A DNA stretch of 64,000 nucleotides from Silicimonas sp963779765 (GCA_963779765.1 CAVZZP010000002.1:1240001-1304000), one strand, 5' to 3'. Positions 43,759 to 53,761 are shown, numbered from the stretch's first letter. The notes: generated from the sequence alone by a model not told the origin. A program made the numbers and translations.

Positions 43759-45751
43759 GCGCGCCTCCGTCCGAGAGGCCGAGTTTCGCGCGCGCCCGGG
43801 ACGCTGCGGCGTGGATCAGTCGGTCGGCGATGATGGCGATGAAGGCGACGCAGAGGCCGGCGACCAGCCCGCGCCCGGCGTCGGCCTTGGTCAGCGCAAT
43901 GTAGACCTCCTGTCCCAGGTCGCGAGTACCCACGAGCGCCGTGATGACGAGCATCGACAGAGCGAACATGATCGTCTGGTTCAGGCCCAGAAGGATCTCG
44001 GGCATGGCGAGGCGCAGGCGGATGCGGGTCAGGATCTGCCAAGGCGTGCAGCCCATGGCCTTGCCTGCCTCGATCAAGGCCGGATCTACGCCGCGCAGGC
44101 CAAGGACGGTGTAGCGGATGGCGGGCGCCAGCGCGAAGGCCACAATGGCGATCATCGCCGTGAAGTCGCCCACGCGGAACAGCATGACCGCCGGCATCAG
44201 GTAGACGAAGGCGGGCAGCGTCTGGAGCGTGTCGATGATGACCCGCACCGAGACCCACAGCCGGTCGCGCTCGGCCACGAGGATACCGATGGGCAGGCCG
44301 ATCAGCATGGCGATCAAGACCGCAATGCCGCAGAGGTAGACGGTCGTCATCGCCTCTTCCCAGAGCCCAGTCGAGGCGACCAGGATAGTCAGCCCGCCGG
44401 TCAGAAGCGCCAGCCGTGGCCCACCCAGCCGCCAGCCGGCGAGCGCCAGAAGCCCCGCCACGCCGAGCCAGGGCAAGCCGATCAGGAAGCGCTTCACCGG
44501 GATGAGGACGTTCAAGAGGACCGCGTTCTTCACGGTCTCGATCGTGTTGAAATAGTTGACGTTGATGTATTCCACGACTTCGGACCAGAAGGTGCCGGTC
44601 GAAAGCCTCCACGCTTCGGGATAGGTCTGCACCGCCGGCACCGCGAGGCCTGCGAGTGTGGCGAGGATCAGGACAGCCAGCGCCGCCAGCAGGATGGGGT
44701 GACGCGCCAGGACGCCTTGGTTGCTGACCGCGGTCGGACGCCGTCGCGCCGCCGCCTGGCTGAGGCGGTCAAGCGCGATAGCCAGCGCCACGATGGCGAA
44801 CCCAGCCTCGAGACCCGCGCCGAAGTCGAGCCGGCGAAGTGCCGAGAGCACGTCGAAGCCAAGGCCGCCCGCGCCGATCATCGAAGCGATGATGACCATG
44901 TTGAGCGACAGCATGATCACCTGGTTGACGCCCACCATCAGCGCCTCCTGCGCCGATGGCACCATCACTCGCCAGGTCATCTGCCTCCTCGTGCAGCCGA
45001 TCATCCGGCCCAGATCGACGACTTCGTCAGGCACGCGCTGCAGCGCAAGCATGGTGATCCGCGTCATGGGCGGCATTGCGTAGATGAGCGTCGCGATCAT
45101 CGCCGAGGTCGGGCCGAAGCCGAAGAGTATCAGGATCGGCACGAGGTAGGCGAAGATCGGGATGGTCTGCATCAGGTCAAGGAACGGCACGATGGCACGC
45201 CCGAACGCTGGCCAGCGATGGCCGGCGATGCCAAGGAGGAGGCCGCCGCCGACGCCCAGCGGCACCGCTACGAGGATCGAGGCGAGCGTGAGCATCGCGC
45301 TCGTCCACTGGCCGAAAACCGCGATGAAGAGGAACGCGCCGCCGGCCAGCGCGGCGAGCGGCGCGCCGCCGAGGGCGAGCCCGAGAAGCGCCACCAGCAG
45401 CGTCACGCCCAGCCAGCCCACCGGCGGCACAGGCACGCCGAAGACGGTGGCGCCGCCGGACAGCAGGCCGAGTGCGATCCGGTAGGGCACGTCGATGATG
45501 GCAGAGATGAAGCGCGTGAGGTCGCGGAAAGTGAAAAGGCCGAAATGCGCCTCTTTCGTCAGCCAGTCGAGCACTCCGCTGATCCAGGCGGCGAATGGCG
45601 GGCGCCAGGCACGGGGGACCTCGAAGGCCCAGGGCAGGGCCTCGCTGCCCCAGAACCAAAGGGCTACGAATGCAGTAGCGGCGGCGGCCCATATCAACGT
45701 CCCCGGCCGAAGTCCGAGTACCGGAGGTTGATCGAAAGTCGCGGTCGCCAT
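43745..45751 (-). CDS. Fused two-domain ABC permease, betaine/proline/TMAO type
   Basis: A 668-residue protein in which two ProW-like permease domains are joined. EAA-type loops occur near residue 230 (VVDLGRMIGCTRRQMTWRV) and near residue 595 (LIEAGKAMGCTPWQILTRI). Each half has five or six membrane helices. Single-chain double permeases occur in the TMAO transporter TmoXWV and other roseobacter quaternary-amine systems, and this protein fits that class. It lies between ATPase and kinase genes in one operon. Confidence 0.87.
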   Translation of the reverse strand: MATATFDQPPVLGLRPGTLIWAAAATAFVALWFWGSEALPWAFEVPRAWRPPFAAWISGVLDWLTKEAHFGLFTFRDLTRFISAIIDVPYRIALGLLSGGATVFGVPVPPVGWLGVTLLVALLGLALGGAPLAALAGGAFLFIAVFGQWTSAMLTLASILVAVPLGVGGGLLLGIAGHRWPAFGRAIVPFLDLMQTIPIFAYLVPILILFGFGPTSAMIATLIYAMPPMTRITMLALQRVPDEVVDLGRMIGCTRRQMTWRVMVPSAQEALMVGVNQVIMLSLNMVIIASMIGAGGLGFDVLSALRRLDFGAGLEAGFAIVALAIALDRLSQAAARRRPTAVSNQGVLARHPILLAALAVLILATLAGLAVPAVQTYPEAWRLSTGTFWSEVVEYINVNYFNTIETVKNAVLLNVLIPVKRFLIGLPWLGVAGLLALAGWRLGGPRLALLTGGLTILVASTGLWEEAMTTVYLCGIAVLIAMLIGLPIGILVAERDRLWVSVRVIIDTLQTLPAFVYLMPAVMLFRVGDFTAMIAIVAFALAPAIRYTVLGLRGVDPALIEAGKAMGCTPWQILTRIRLRLAMPEILLGLNQTIMFALSMLVITALVGTRDLGQEVYIALTKADAGRGLVAGLCVAFIAIIADRLIHAAASRARAKLGLSDGGAHDAA

Positions 45752-45754
45752 CGG

Positions 45755-46774
45755 CTAGTCCCCCAACATGAGGTCGACCACGCTCGCCCGGTCGAGTTGC
45801 CCTACGACGCGCCCATCCGCGTCGGTCACCGCGATAGCCTCGGTCCCTGCACGGAAGAGAGGCGCCGCCTCGGCAACCGAGGTGCGCGCGGCGATATGAG
45901 GTCTCTCCGCCACGCCGTTCGCCGGCGACATCACGCTTCCCGCCTTCACGACCTTCGCGCGCGGGACCGCCCGCGTGAATTCGCGAACATAATCTGTTGC
46001 GGGGTTCAGGACGAGGTCCTCGGGCGTGCCCGCCTGCACCACAGCCCCGTCCTTCATGATGGCGATGCGGTCGGCAAGCCGGATCGCCTCGTCGAAGTCG
46101 TGGGTGATGAATACGATGGTCTTCTTCAGGACGGATTGCAGGCGGATGAACTCGTCCTGCATCTCGCGCCGGATCAGTGGATCGAGGGCGGAGAAGGGCT
46201 CGTCGAGAAACCACAGCTCCGGATCCGCTGCGAGTGAGCGGGCAATGCCTACCCGCTGCTGCTGGCCACCAGACAACTGGCGGGGAAAGGCCCCTTCGCG
46301 ACCCGAGAGGCCGACTAGACTTATCATCCGCTCCGCGCGCTCCTCGTAATCGGTCCGCGCCATGCCCTGCACCTCGAGTGGGAAGGCGACGTTCTGGAGG
46401 ACCGTCAGGTGCGGCAGAAGCGCAAAGTGCTGAAAGACCATCCCCATCTTGTGACGGCGCAGCGCGATCATCTCGGCGTCCGACGCCGTCAGCAGGTTCC
46501 GGCCGTGGAACAGGATTTCGCCCGCCGTCGGTTCGATCAGGCGCGACAGGCATCGGACGAGAGTCGACTTGCCGGACCCGGACAGCCCCATGATGACGAA
46601 GATCTCGCCTTCGCCGACCGTAAGGTCGATGTTGCGCACGGCCGGGACCAGCCCAGCCGCGATAAGCGCGGCAGGGTCGGCGTCAGGACCGAGGCGGCGC
46701 AGCGTTTCGGCCGCATGTGGGCCGAACAGCTTCCAGACGCCCCGGCAGACGAGTTTCGGTTCGGTCGCGGTCAT
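45755..46774 (-). CDS. Glycine betaine/TMAO-type ABC transporter ATP-binding protein
   Basis: A 339-residue ProV/OpuAA-like ATPase with Walker A GLSGSGKST near residue 64, signature LSGGQQQRVGIARSLAADP and Walker B LWFLDEPFSALDP. The C-terminal 60 residues (AVTDADGRVVGQLDRASVV) resemble a partial CBS module, used by OpuA-type transporters to sense ionic strength. A long N-terminal preface (LRRLGPDADPAALIAAG) before the Walker A strand is typical of this subfamily. Three bases separate it from the permease. Confidence 0.88.
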   Translation of the reverse strand: MTATEPKLVCRGVWKLFGPHAAETLRRLGPDADPAALIAAGLVPAVRNIDLTVGEGEIFVIMGLSGSGKSTLVRCLSRLIEPTAGEILFHGRNLLTASDAEMIALRRHKMGMVFQHFALLPHLTVLQNVAFPLEVQGMARTDYEERAERMISLVGLSGREGAFPRQLSGGQQQRVGIARSLAADPELWFLDEPFSALDPLIRREMQDEFIRLQSVLKKTIVFITHDFDEAIRLADRIAIMKDGAVVQAGTPEDLVLNPATDYVREFTRAVPRAKVVKAGSVMSPANGVAERPHIAARTSVAEAAPLFRAGTEAIAVTDADGRVVGQLDRASVVDLMLGD

Positions 46775-46822
46775 CTCGCGGTACGACAGGGCGCCATCAG
46801 GCTCCCTTGCCGACGTTTCGCG

Positions 46823-47764
46823 TCACTGGATCCAGCCTTGCCAGGTTGCCTCGTTCGCCGCCATCCAGTCGGTTACGACCTGCTCGACGGTCTTTCCGTT
46901 CAGGTCGACCTCGGTGATCATCGTGCCCATGTCATCGTTGCTGACGGTGAAGGCCTCGATCGCCGAATAAGCGCCTGGCCATTTTTCCTGCACGCCCGAC
47001 CACGCGACCTTCCAGATGTCGCCAAAGGGCTTGCCGCAGTCGTAGGCGAGGTCAGGGTTCAACCCCGATGCCGGGTCGGTATAGCATTCCGCTGTGTATT
47101 CAGGGAACTCGACCCACTCGCCTTCGTACTTCGCCGGGGCCCAGTGCGGAGCGTAGACCCACAGAAGGACCGGCGCCTGCCGCTGGATCGCGCTTTCCAA
47201 CTCGGCGAAAAGCGCAGCGTCGGTCCCGGCGTGAATCACTTCGAACGGCAGGTCGAGCGCCTCGACCCGCTCCTCATCGAAGCCGCCCCAAGTGACGGGA
47301 CCGCCAAGATAGCGGCCCTTCGGCAGCGTCTCGGCCGTGCCGAAGGCTTCGGCGCAGGCGGGTTCCTTCAGCGCTTCCCAGTTCGGCAGGCCTGGGCAGA
47401 GATCCTTCATGTAGATCGGGTACCACCACTCTTCCTTGGCCTGCATTCCTGTGGCACCGACATTGACGACGTTCCCGGTCGCGGTCGCGGCGTCCATGGC
47501 CTCGCGCCCCGTCGTCTCCCAGATCTCCATCGCGACGTGGAGATCGCCGGTTTCCAGTCCGGCGAATTGGGCGAGGTAGTCGGCCTGGACATATTCAACG
47601 TTGTAGCCCGCCGTCTTCAGAACCTCGCCCATCAGTTGGGTGGTGATGAGCTGGCCGGTCCAGTCATGCAGCGTGAGCTTGAGCGGGTCAGTCAATTCCT
47701 GCGCAAGCGCCGATGTGCCGGCCAGAAGCGACAGTGTGATCGCGGAAATCCGTTTCGATGTCAT
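46823..47764 (-). CDS. Glycine betaine/TMAO-type ABC transporter substrate-binding protein
   Basis: A 313-residue OpuAC/ProX-type periplasmic protein. The signal peptide ends near TSALAQELTD (residue 22). Aromatic residues that could form a cage for a quaternary or tertiary ammonium group are present in EEWWYPIYM and LLWVYAPHWAP. The ATG at 47764, preceded by AGGGGATG, is preferred over a start 42 codons upstream. First gene of the operon; a DeoR regulator is divergent. TMAO, choline, betaine or a related osmolyte are all possible ligands. Confidence 0.87.
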   Translation of the reverse strand: MTSKRISAITLSLLAGTSALAQELTDPLKLTLHDWTGQLITTQLMGEVLKTAGYNVEYVQADYLAQFAGLETGDLHVAMEIWETTGREAMDAATATGNVVNVGATGMQAKEEWWYPIYMKDLCPGLPNWEALKEPACAEAFGTAETLPKGRYLGGPVTWGGFDEERVEALDLPFEVIHAGTDAALFAELESAIQRQAPVLLWVYAPHWAPAKYEGEWVEFPEYTAECYTDPASGLNPDLAYDCGKPFGDIWKVAWSGVQEKWPGAYSAIEAFTVSNDDMGTMITEVDLNGKTVEQVVTDWMAANEATWQGWIQ

Positions 47765-47946
47765 GTGAATGCATCCCCTGCTGGGTTCGGAAACTTCCGG
47801 GTGTGACGCGGGCCAGGCGCGCCCCGGATGCGGCGCCGGGCTTGTGCAATCCAAGTGAACAGCGGGGTGGAACAGCCTGTCAATTGCCAAGTGTGGGAAT
47901 TTGTGGTTTTTCGGCCCGTATCTGTTGACTTAAGCCCTGGGCCGCA

Positions 47947-48729
47947 ATGGACCGCCTGTCAAAGCGGCACAGCCGCATCCTTGAAATCCTTGGCCGCGAA
48001 GGCACCGTGACGATCGCCGAGCTTGCTGGGCGACTCGACGTCTCGGCAGAAACCGTGCGCCGCGACGTCCGCCCTCTGGCCGACCGGGGCACAGTGGTCA
48101 GGATGCACGGGGCGGTGGGGCTTGCAGGAAGCGCAGGCGAGGCGCCGTTCCAGCGGCGCATGACCGAAAATGCGGGAGCCAAGCAAAGGATCGCCCGGAC
48201 ATGCGCCGCGTTCGTTCGGAACGGCGACAGCCTCGCGCTCGACACCGGAACAACGACGAGTTTCCTGGCGCGTGCGCTGACTTGCCATGAACGACTGGAG
48301 CTCGTAACGAACTCGACCGACATCGCCCGGACACTCGGCGGGCGGAACGGCAACCGCGTGCATCTTCTTGGCGGCCGCTTCAGCGCGGATTCGGGCGCTG
48401 TTCTGGGTTTCGAGACGGTTGAAGCAATGCTTCGCTTTCGGGTGGATCACGCCGTCATCTCGGCCGGTGCAATCTCGGTCGAGGGGGTTATGGATTACGA
48501 TCCGGACGAGGCGGCCTTCGCTCGCGCGGTCCTGGCGTCGGGCCGCCGGCGGATTGTTGTTTGCGACAGTGGCAAGTTCGGTCGCAGGGCGCTGGTTCAG
48601 GTGTGCCCGCTGGACGGAATCGACGAACTTGTCACCGAGGTCGCGCCCACGAGGACTTTGGCCGAAGCGCTGGCCGAGCAAGGTGTCTCGATCTTCTTGG
48701 CGCAGGCGGGGCCCGCAGCCGCCGAATAG
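47947..48729 (+). CDS. DeoR-family transcriptional regulator
   Basis: A 260-residue repressor with an N-terminal DeoR helix-turn-helix (RILEILGREGTVTIAELAGRL, then VSAETVRRDV) and a C-terminal sugar-phosphate-binding domain containing LDTGTTTSFLARAL and TNSTDIARTL. DeoR proteins usually respond to phosphorylated sugars or polyols. It is divergent from the betaine-type transporter and convergent with the dihydroxyacetone-kinase-like gene; a link to the latter is more plausible by ligand type. No recognisable ribosome binding site precedes the ATG. Confidence 0.87.
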   Translation: MDRLSKRHSRILEILGREGTVTIAELAGRLDVSAETVRRDVRPLADRGTVVRMHGAVGLAGSAGEAPFQRRMTENAGAKQRIARTCAAFVRNGDSLALDTGTTTSFLARALTCHERLELVTNSTDIARTLGGRNGNRVHLLGGRFSADSGAVLGFETVEAMLRFRVDHAVISAGAISVEGVMDYDPDEAAFARAVLASGRRRIVVCDSGKFGRRALVQVCPLDGIDELVTEVAPTRTLAEALAEQGVSIFLAQAGPAAAE

Positions 48730-48737
48730 GGCTTTGT

Positions 48738-48855
48738 GCCTTAGTGTCAGACTAGTGCGATCCAGTCGGATTACTCGAAGGGCCTTCGTTTCGTCATCGG
48801 GCGACATTGGGCCGGGACTGGTCCCGTCCCAAGGCAAGTTCCTCTGACAGTGCCC
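48738..48855. repeat. 118-bp mini-element with IS6-type ends
   Basis: The left end around 48743-48766 (TGTCAGACTAGTGCGATCCAG) matches the left end of the IS6-family copy at 61271, and the right end around 48833-48855 (GTTCCTCTGACAGTGCCC) matches its right end. About 70 bp of unrelated sequence lie between, with no transposase. It sits between the convergent DeoR and dihydroxyacetone-kinase-like genes. It looks like a non-autonomous derivative or a collapsed copy. Confidence 0.6.
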
Positions 48856-48886
48856 TCCGAGGCGCTGCCTGGTCACGCCCCCCGCC

Positions 48887-50510
48887 TCACGATGCCAAAT
48901 GTTCGAACAGCCGAGCCACCGCCTCTGCGCCGGGGTCGATGTGGCCGTGCAGTTGTTCGGCGCTGATATAGGTCGCGCGTCCGGCCTTGGCGCGGGTCAT
49001 CGAGGCCGTGTGGTTCGCTCCGGCACGTGCGGCTTTGGCAGCGCTCGATATCCCGCCCCCAAGCTCATCGAGCGCGGGTTTTAGCGCGTCGACCATCGTG
49101 CGGTCACCGACGCGCGCGCCGCCGATCTCCTGCATCCGTTCCAGCCCGGCCATCAAGGCATCGCGCAGCGGCATGCCAGAGGACGTGGCGTCGCCGACGG
49201 CGGCAAAGAAGATAGCCAAGAGGACTCCGGAGGAACCGCCCATTGCCTGGCTCAGTTCCTGCTCGATAGCGCGGTAAAGCTGGGTGTGGTCGGCAAGCGG
49301 CAGGGAATCCATGGCAGCGATCAGCGCCCGTCCGGCTCCCGCGAGCGTCGACCCCGTGTCGCCGTCACCGGATTTCGCATCGAGAGCGTTGAGATCGTCC
49401 TCGGCCTCGATCAGCACCTCGCAGCACTTCATCAGGAAAGCCCGCGTCGGCGCGTGAGCGGACGGCATTGCCTTGATCGGGGCTAGACCGTCAGGCAAGG
49501 GCAGCACTGTGTCGGGGACCAGTTCGACGGCGCCGGGCCAGGATCTGACGCCACAGGGCGCGGCAAGCAAGGCGATGTCTTCAGCGTCCGCCTCGAAGAT
49601 CGAGAGGGAAAAGCCATGCATGTCGAGCGAGGTCATCAGGGCGGCCGGGCCGACGAGGTGCGTGACGTGCTCGCCGATCGTCGAGCGGCGCAACTCGGCT
49701 GTGAGCACGGCCATTTCCAGCACCGAAGCGCCGCCCAGATTGTTCAGCAGCGCCACACAGCGGCCTGCCGCTCATCACCGGCTGCAGCTTCGCACACCAT
49801 CGCGCCGATCGCCTGACGGGCACCCTCGTAGCCGATCTGCTCGACGCCGGCTTCGCCGTGGATGCCGAGGCCGAGTTCGGCCATTCCCGTCGGGATGCGG
49901 CTTTCCTTGGGCGATCCTGGCACGGTGCAGGTGTCGAGCGACATGCCGATGACTCTTGACCCGGGCGATCACCCGTTCGGCCGCCGTCGCCACCGCGTCA
50001 AGCGGCGCGCCCTGCTCGGCCAGAGCGCCGGCGATCTTGTGGACGAATAGCGTTCCCGCGACGCCGCGCGCCTGCGGCAGGTCGGGCAGGGCTATGTCGT
50101 CAGTCGACGATAACCATCGAGACATTGAGCCCGAAGGCCCGTGCACGTTCGGCGGCCAGTCCGAAATTCAGCCGGTCGCCGGTGTAGTTCTTGACGATCA
50201 GCAGACATCCCGCCGGACCGGTCACCGCCAGGATGCCGGCCAGCACCGCATCGACGGACGGCGAGGCAAAGACGTCGCCGCAGACAGCCGCCGTGAGCAT
50301 TCCCTGGCCGACGAAACCGGCATGGGCCGGCTCATGCCCCGAGCCGCCGCCCGAGACCAGCGCGACGCTGGACTTGTCCCAGTCGCTGCGCACCACGACA
50401 CGGATATGCGGGTAGCCGTCGAGCCGGGCAAGCGCTCCGCCGGAAGCCGCGATCGCGCCGTCGATGGCCTCGGTGACCATGTCTTCCTTCTTGTTCATGA
50501 AATGGGTCAT
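48887..50510 (-). pseudogene. Dihydroxyacetone-kinase-like protein (DhaK + DhaL), multiply frameshifted
   Basis: Reading from ATG 50510: NKKEDMVTEAIDG, the DhaK active-site loop SGGGSGHEPAHAGFVG, then IVKNYTGDRLNFGLAAERA. A break near 50098 follows (MVIVD to DIALPDLPQARGVAGT), another near 49955 (AERVIARVKS to IGMSLDTCTVPG) and a third near 49750 (to ALLNNLGGASVLEM). The rest, to 48887, is one frame containing the DhaL ADP site DAKSGDGDTGSTLAGAG. Intact size would be about 540 residues, as in ATP-dependent DhaKL kinases for dihydroxyacetone or erythrulose. All motifs survive, so the breaks look like sequence errors. Confidence 0.75.
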
Positions 50511-50521
50511 GTGATGCTCCC

Positions 50522-51528
50522 TCACCCGATGCCTTGCGCCGGTGGCGTCGAAATACAGCGGTTTCTGCGGTTGGATCTTGACGATGTCGCCCGGCGGCCA
50601 GCGGCGTGTGCGCGTCGGTCACGGTGATCAGGTCATGGTTCTTGATCGACAGGTGCAGCCGGGTCTGGTCGCCCAGATGCTCCACCCGCTTGACTATGCT
50701 CTCCTGGCCCTCGCCCTGACGCGATGTGCTCGGGGCGCAGGCCGATCAGGCTGGCGCCTGCGTGGCGCACGACCGAAGAGCGTCGGCTGGCAGCAGGTTT
50801 ATCCGCGGCTGAGCCGAGACGGCTGGCGACGTAGATGCTGACCGGGTTGCTCGTAGATCTCGCGCGGCGTGCCGAACTGCACCAGCCGACCCCGGTCCAG
50901 CACGCCGACATGAGTGGCCATCGTCATCGCCTCGATCTGGTCGTGGGTGACATAGAGCAGCGTCGCACCCGACACCGCCTGAATGTGCTTCAGCTCGACC
51001 CGCAGGTCGGCGCGCAGCTTGGCGTCGAGCGAGCTCAGCGGTTCGTCCATCAGGTAGACCGCCGGATCGCGCACCAGCGCCCGCCCGATCGACACGCGCT
51101 GCATCTCGCCGCCCGAAAGCGCGGTCGCCTTGTTGTCGAGCTTGTGGGAGATCTGGAGCATCTCGGCCACCTCGCCGACCTTGCGCTCGATCTCGTCTGC
51201 GTGGCGTGCGCAATATCGGCGAGCTTCAGCGGAAAGGCCAGGTTCTCGCGCACGGTCAGGTGCGGGTAGAGCGAGTACTGCTGGAACACCATCGCCACAT
51301 CGCGCTGCGCGGGGGTCAGGCCCGTCATGTCGCGCCCGCCGATCGAGATACGCCCCCGCGTCCGGCACGTCGAGCCCCGAGACCAGGCGCAGCGTCGTCG
51401 TCTTGCCCGCCCCGGTGGGGCCAAGCAACACGACGAAGGCGCCGTCGGGCACGGTCATGCGTCACGTCGTCCAGCGCGACGTCCTCGCCGAACCGCTTGG
51501 TTACATTGCTCAGGGCAACTTCAGCCAT
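50522..51528 (-). pseudogene. Carbohydrate/polyol ABC transporter ATP-binding protein 1, multiply frameshifted
   Basis: The start MAEVALSNVTKRFGEDVALDDV at 51528 overlaps the end of ATPase 2. Walker A GPTGAGKTTTLRLVSG, the Q-loop stretch VAMVFQQYSLYPHLTVREN, signature LSGGEMQRVSIGRALV, Walker B VYLMDEPLSSLDAKL and a TOBE tail (SLIGLRPEHIASG, then DQTRLHLSIKNHDLI) occur in order but in different frames. The stop is inferred at 50522-50524 (TGA after an inserted C), 12 bp before the kinase ATG. At least five single-base indels are needed. A complete CUT1 ATPase of about 335 residues is implied. Confidence 0.7.
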
Positions 51529-52633
51529 GGACCAGCACCCCCTGCGTTCGCTTCCGAAACGCAGGGCGCGCCCGCGTGCGCGCGTCGAACAGCGTCAGCG
51601 TGCGGGCATCGAACGCGAGGCCGGTATGCGTCGCCGGTGCGCGACCACGCTCGTGCCGACGGGATGCGCGCCTTGACCCGGCCGAAGCCGGTGTCGAGCG
51701 TGACGATCTGGGTGGTGCCGAGATATTCGGCGGCAACGATCTCGCCGCGGTAGCGGCGCCTCGTCGCTAAGGCGCACATGCTCGGGGCGGACCCCCAGGG
51801 CAAGTGCGCCTCTGGCCGCCTCGCGCTGGCGCGGCACGGCGATGCATGTCTCGCCAAGTTGTCAGTTCCGTGTCTCCGCACTGCAACGGCGCCTTCGAAA
51901 TCGCAGGAAATTCATCGGCGGCGAGCCGATGAAGTCCGCGACGAACATGCGTGGCGGGCCAGTCGTAGATTTCCTGCGGCGTGCCGAACTGCTCGACGAC
52001 GCCGTGGTTCATGACCACGATCTTGTCGCCCATCTGCATCGCTTCCAGCTGGTCGTGGGTCACGTAAACGGTCGTCGCGCCCATCCGGTCGTGCAGGGCG
52101 CGCAGCTCTTCGGCCATGTGCTCGCGAAATTCGGCATCGAGCGCGCCCAGCGGTTCGTCCATCAGGAAGGCCTTGGGCTGCGCACGATGGCCCGCCCCAG
52201 CGCCACCCGCTGACGGTCGCCGCCCGAGAGCCCGCCGACCGGCCGGTCGAGAATGCTCCTCGATGCCGAGGATCTGCGCGACCTCGGCTACCTTGCGTCT
52301 GGACCTCCGCCCGCGGCATGCCCTGGCTCAAGAGCGGATAGCTGATGTTCTTGCCGCACGTTCATATGCGGATAGAGCGCGAACATCTGGAAGACGAAGG
52401 CGATGTCGCGCTGGCTGGCGCGGCTTCATGCCCACTTCCTCGCCGTCGATGTAGATCTCTCCACTGGTCGGCAGTTCCAGCCCCGCGATCATCCGCAGCG
52501 TCGTGGTCTTGCCGCAGCCCGAGGGGCCGAGCAGCATGAAGAACTCGCCGTCCTCGACCGTGAAGCTCGAGGCCTTCACCGCGTTGAAGGCGCCGAAATC
52601 CTTGCGCAGGTTCTCGATGCCGATCTGCGCCAT
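51521..52633 (-). pseudogene. Carbohydrate/polyol ABC transporter ATP-binding protein 2, multiply frameshifted
   Basis: Reads cleanly from MAQIGIENLRKDFGAF through Walker A LLGPSGCGKTTTLRMIAG to IYIDGEEVGMKPRQ, then changes frame several times. Recognisable pieces follow in order: RDIAFVFQMFALYPHMNV, KNISYPLLSQGMPRAEV, GGLSGGDRQRVALGRAIV, MDEPLGALDAEFREHMAEEL and MQMGDKIVVMNHGVVEQFG. The C-terminal frame ends RTQGVLVHG before TGA at 51521. At least six single-base indels are present. Two paired ATPases in one operon resemble the glycerol (GlpS/GlpT) and some polyol importers. Confidence 0.7.
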
Positions 52634-52636
52634 GGA

Positions 52637-52825
52637 CTACTCCGGGAAATGGCTGACGATGATGAACATCACCGTGCCGACAAGGGTGACGACGAAGGAC
52701 AGGTGAACAGCTCCATCGCGAAGGGCTGCATCAGCATGACGACCCCCAGCGCGATCAGGATCCTGGCCAGCATCTCCCAGGGACCGCGGCGGAGGCGGAG
52801 AAGACCCTTGAGGAAACTCGCTCAT
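52637..52825 (-). pseudogene. Small two-helix membrane protein in ABC operon, frameshifted
   Basis: The ATG at 52825 overlaps the permease stop (ATGA). After one inserted and one deleted base are allowed for, 62 residues read MSEFPQGLLRLRRGPWEML, then a hydrophobic helix ARILIALGVVMLMQP, a short turn, and a second helix FVVTLVGTVMFIIVSHFPE to TAG. The span is exactly 63 codons. Small two-helix proteins occur beside permeases in some polyol and glycerol importers; this one is not obviously DUF2160. Function unknown, perhaps an accessory subunit. Confidence 0.55.
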
Positions 52826-53761
52826 TTGCGCACCGCTCCGAAGGTGATCCCGCGCAGCAGATGCTTGCGCAGCAGGATGGTGAACACCATGACCGGCACC
52901 AGGAAGATCGTCGCTCCCGCCGCCACGGCCGGCCAGTCCTTGCCGCCCACGCCGATGATCGTGGGGATGAAGGGCGGCGCGGTCTGCGCCGTGCCCGAAG
53001 TCAGCAGCACCGCAAAGGCATATTCGTTCCAGGCGAAGATCAGGCAGAAGATCGCGGTCGACGCGATGCCTGTCGCCGCCTGCGGCAGCACCACCTTGGT
53101 GAAAGCCTGGAAGCGCGTGTAGCCGTCGATCAGCGCCGCCTCTTCGTACTCGACCGGGATCTCGTCGATGAAGCCCTTGAGCAGCCAGACCGACAGCGAA
53201 AGGTTTACCGCCGTGTAGAGCAGGATCATGCCCAGATGCGTATCGTTCAGGCCGAGCTGGCGGAACATCAGGAAGATCGGGATGGCCACCGCGATCGGCG
53301 GCATCATCCGGGTGGAGAGGATGAAGAACAGCAGGTCGTCCTTCAGCGGCACCCGGAACCGGGAGAACGCATAGGCGGCGGCGGTGCCAAGCACCATGCA
53401 CAGGAACGTCGAGCCGAAACCGATGATGACCGAGTTCAGGAAGCGCTCGCCGTAGCGCGACGGTCCGGCGATGACCATGCCCTGATCGCGCACGATCTCT
53501 TCGTACCAGCTCGACGCGGGTGGCAGAGCGGCAAAGTCGCTCTCCGTCACACGGGTACGGGTGGTGAAGAGGTTGACGTAGCCCTCGAGCGCTTGGCTCG
53601 AACATCACCTTGGGCGGGTAGGCGATGGCATCGGCGGGCGATCTTGAAGCCGGTGGCGATGATCCAGACCAGCGGCAGGATGGTGATGATCGCATAGCCG
53701 ACCACCAGCATGCCGGCCAACCACTTGTGGCGGGGCTTGGGCTGGTGACGGAGAAGCTCAT
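52822..53761 (-). pseudogene. Carbohydrate/polyol ABC transporter permease 2 (MalG-like), frameshifted
   Basis: The ATG at 53761 overlaps the stop of permease 1. The N-terminal helix region (KPRHKWLAGMLVVGYAIITI) lies in a second frame after a one-base deletion near 53740. Inserted bases near 53642 and 53590 restore the main frame, which is then open from VTESDFAALPPASSWYE to 52822. The EAA loop YEEAALIDGYTRFQAFTKV and about six helices are intact. Predicted length is near 312 residues, normal for a CUT1 permease. Net span 3n+1 fits one deletion and two insertions. Confidence 0.75.
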
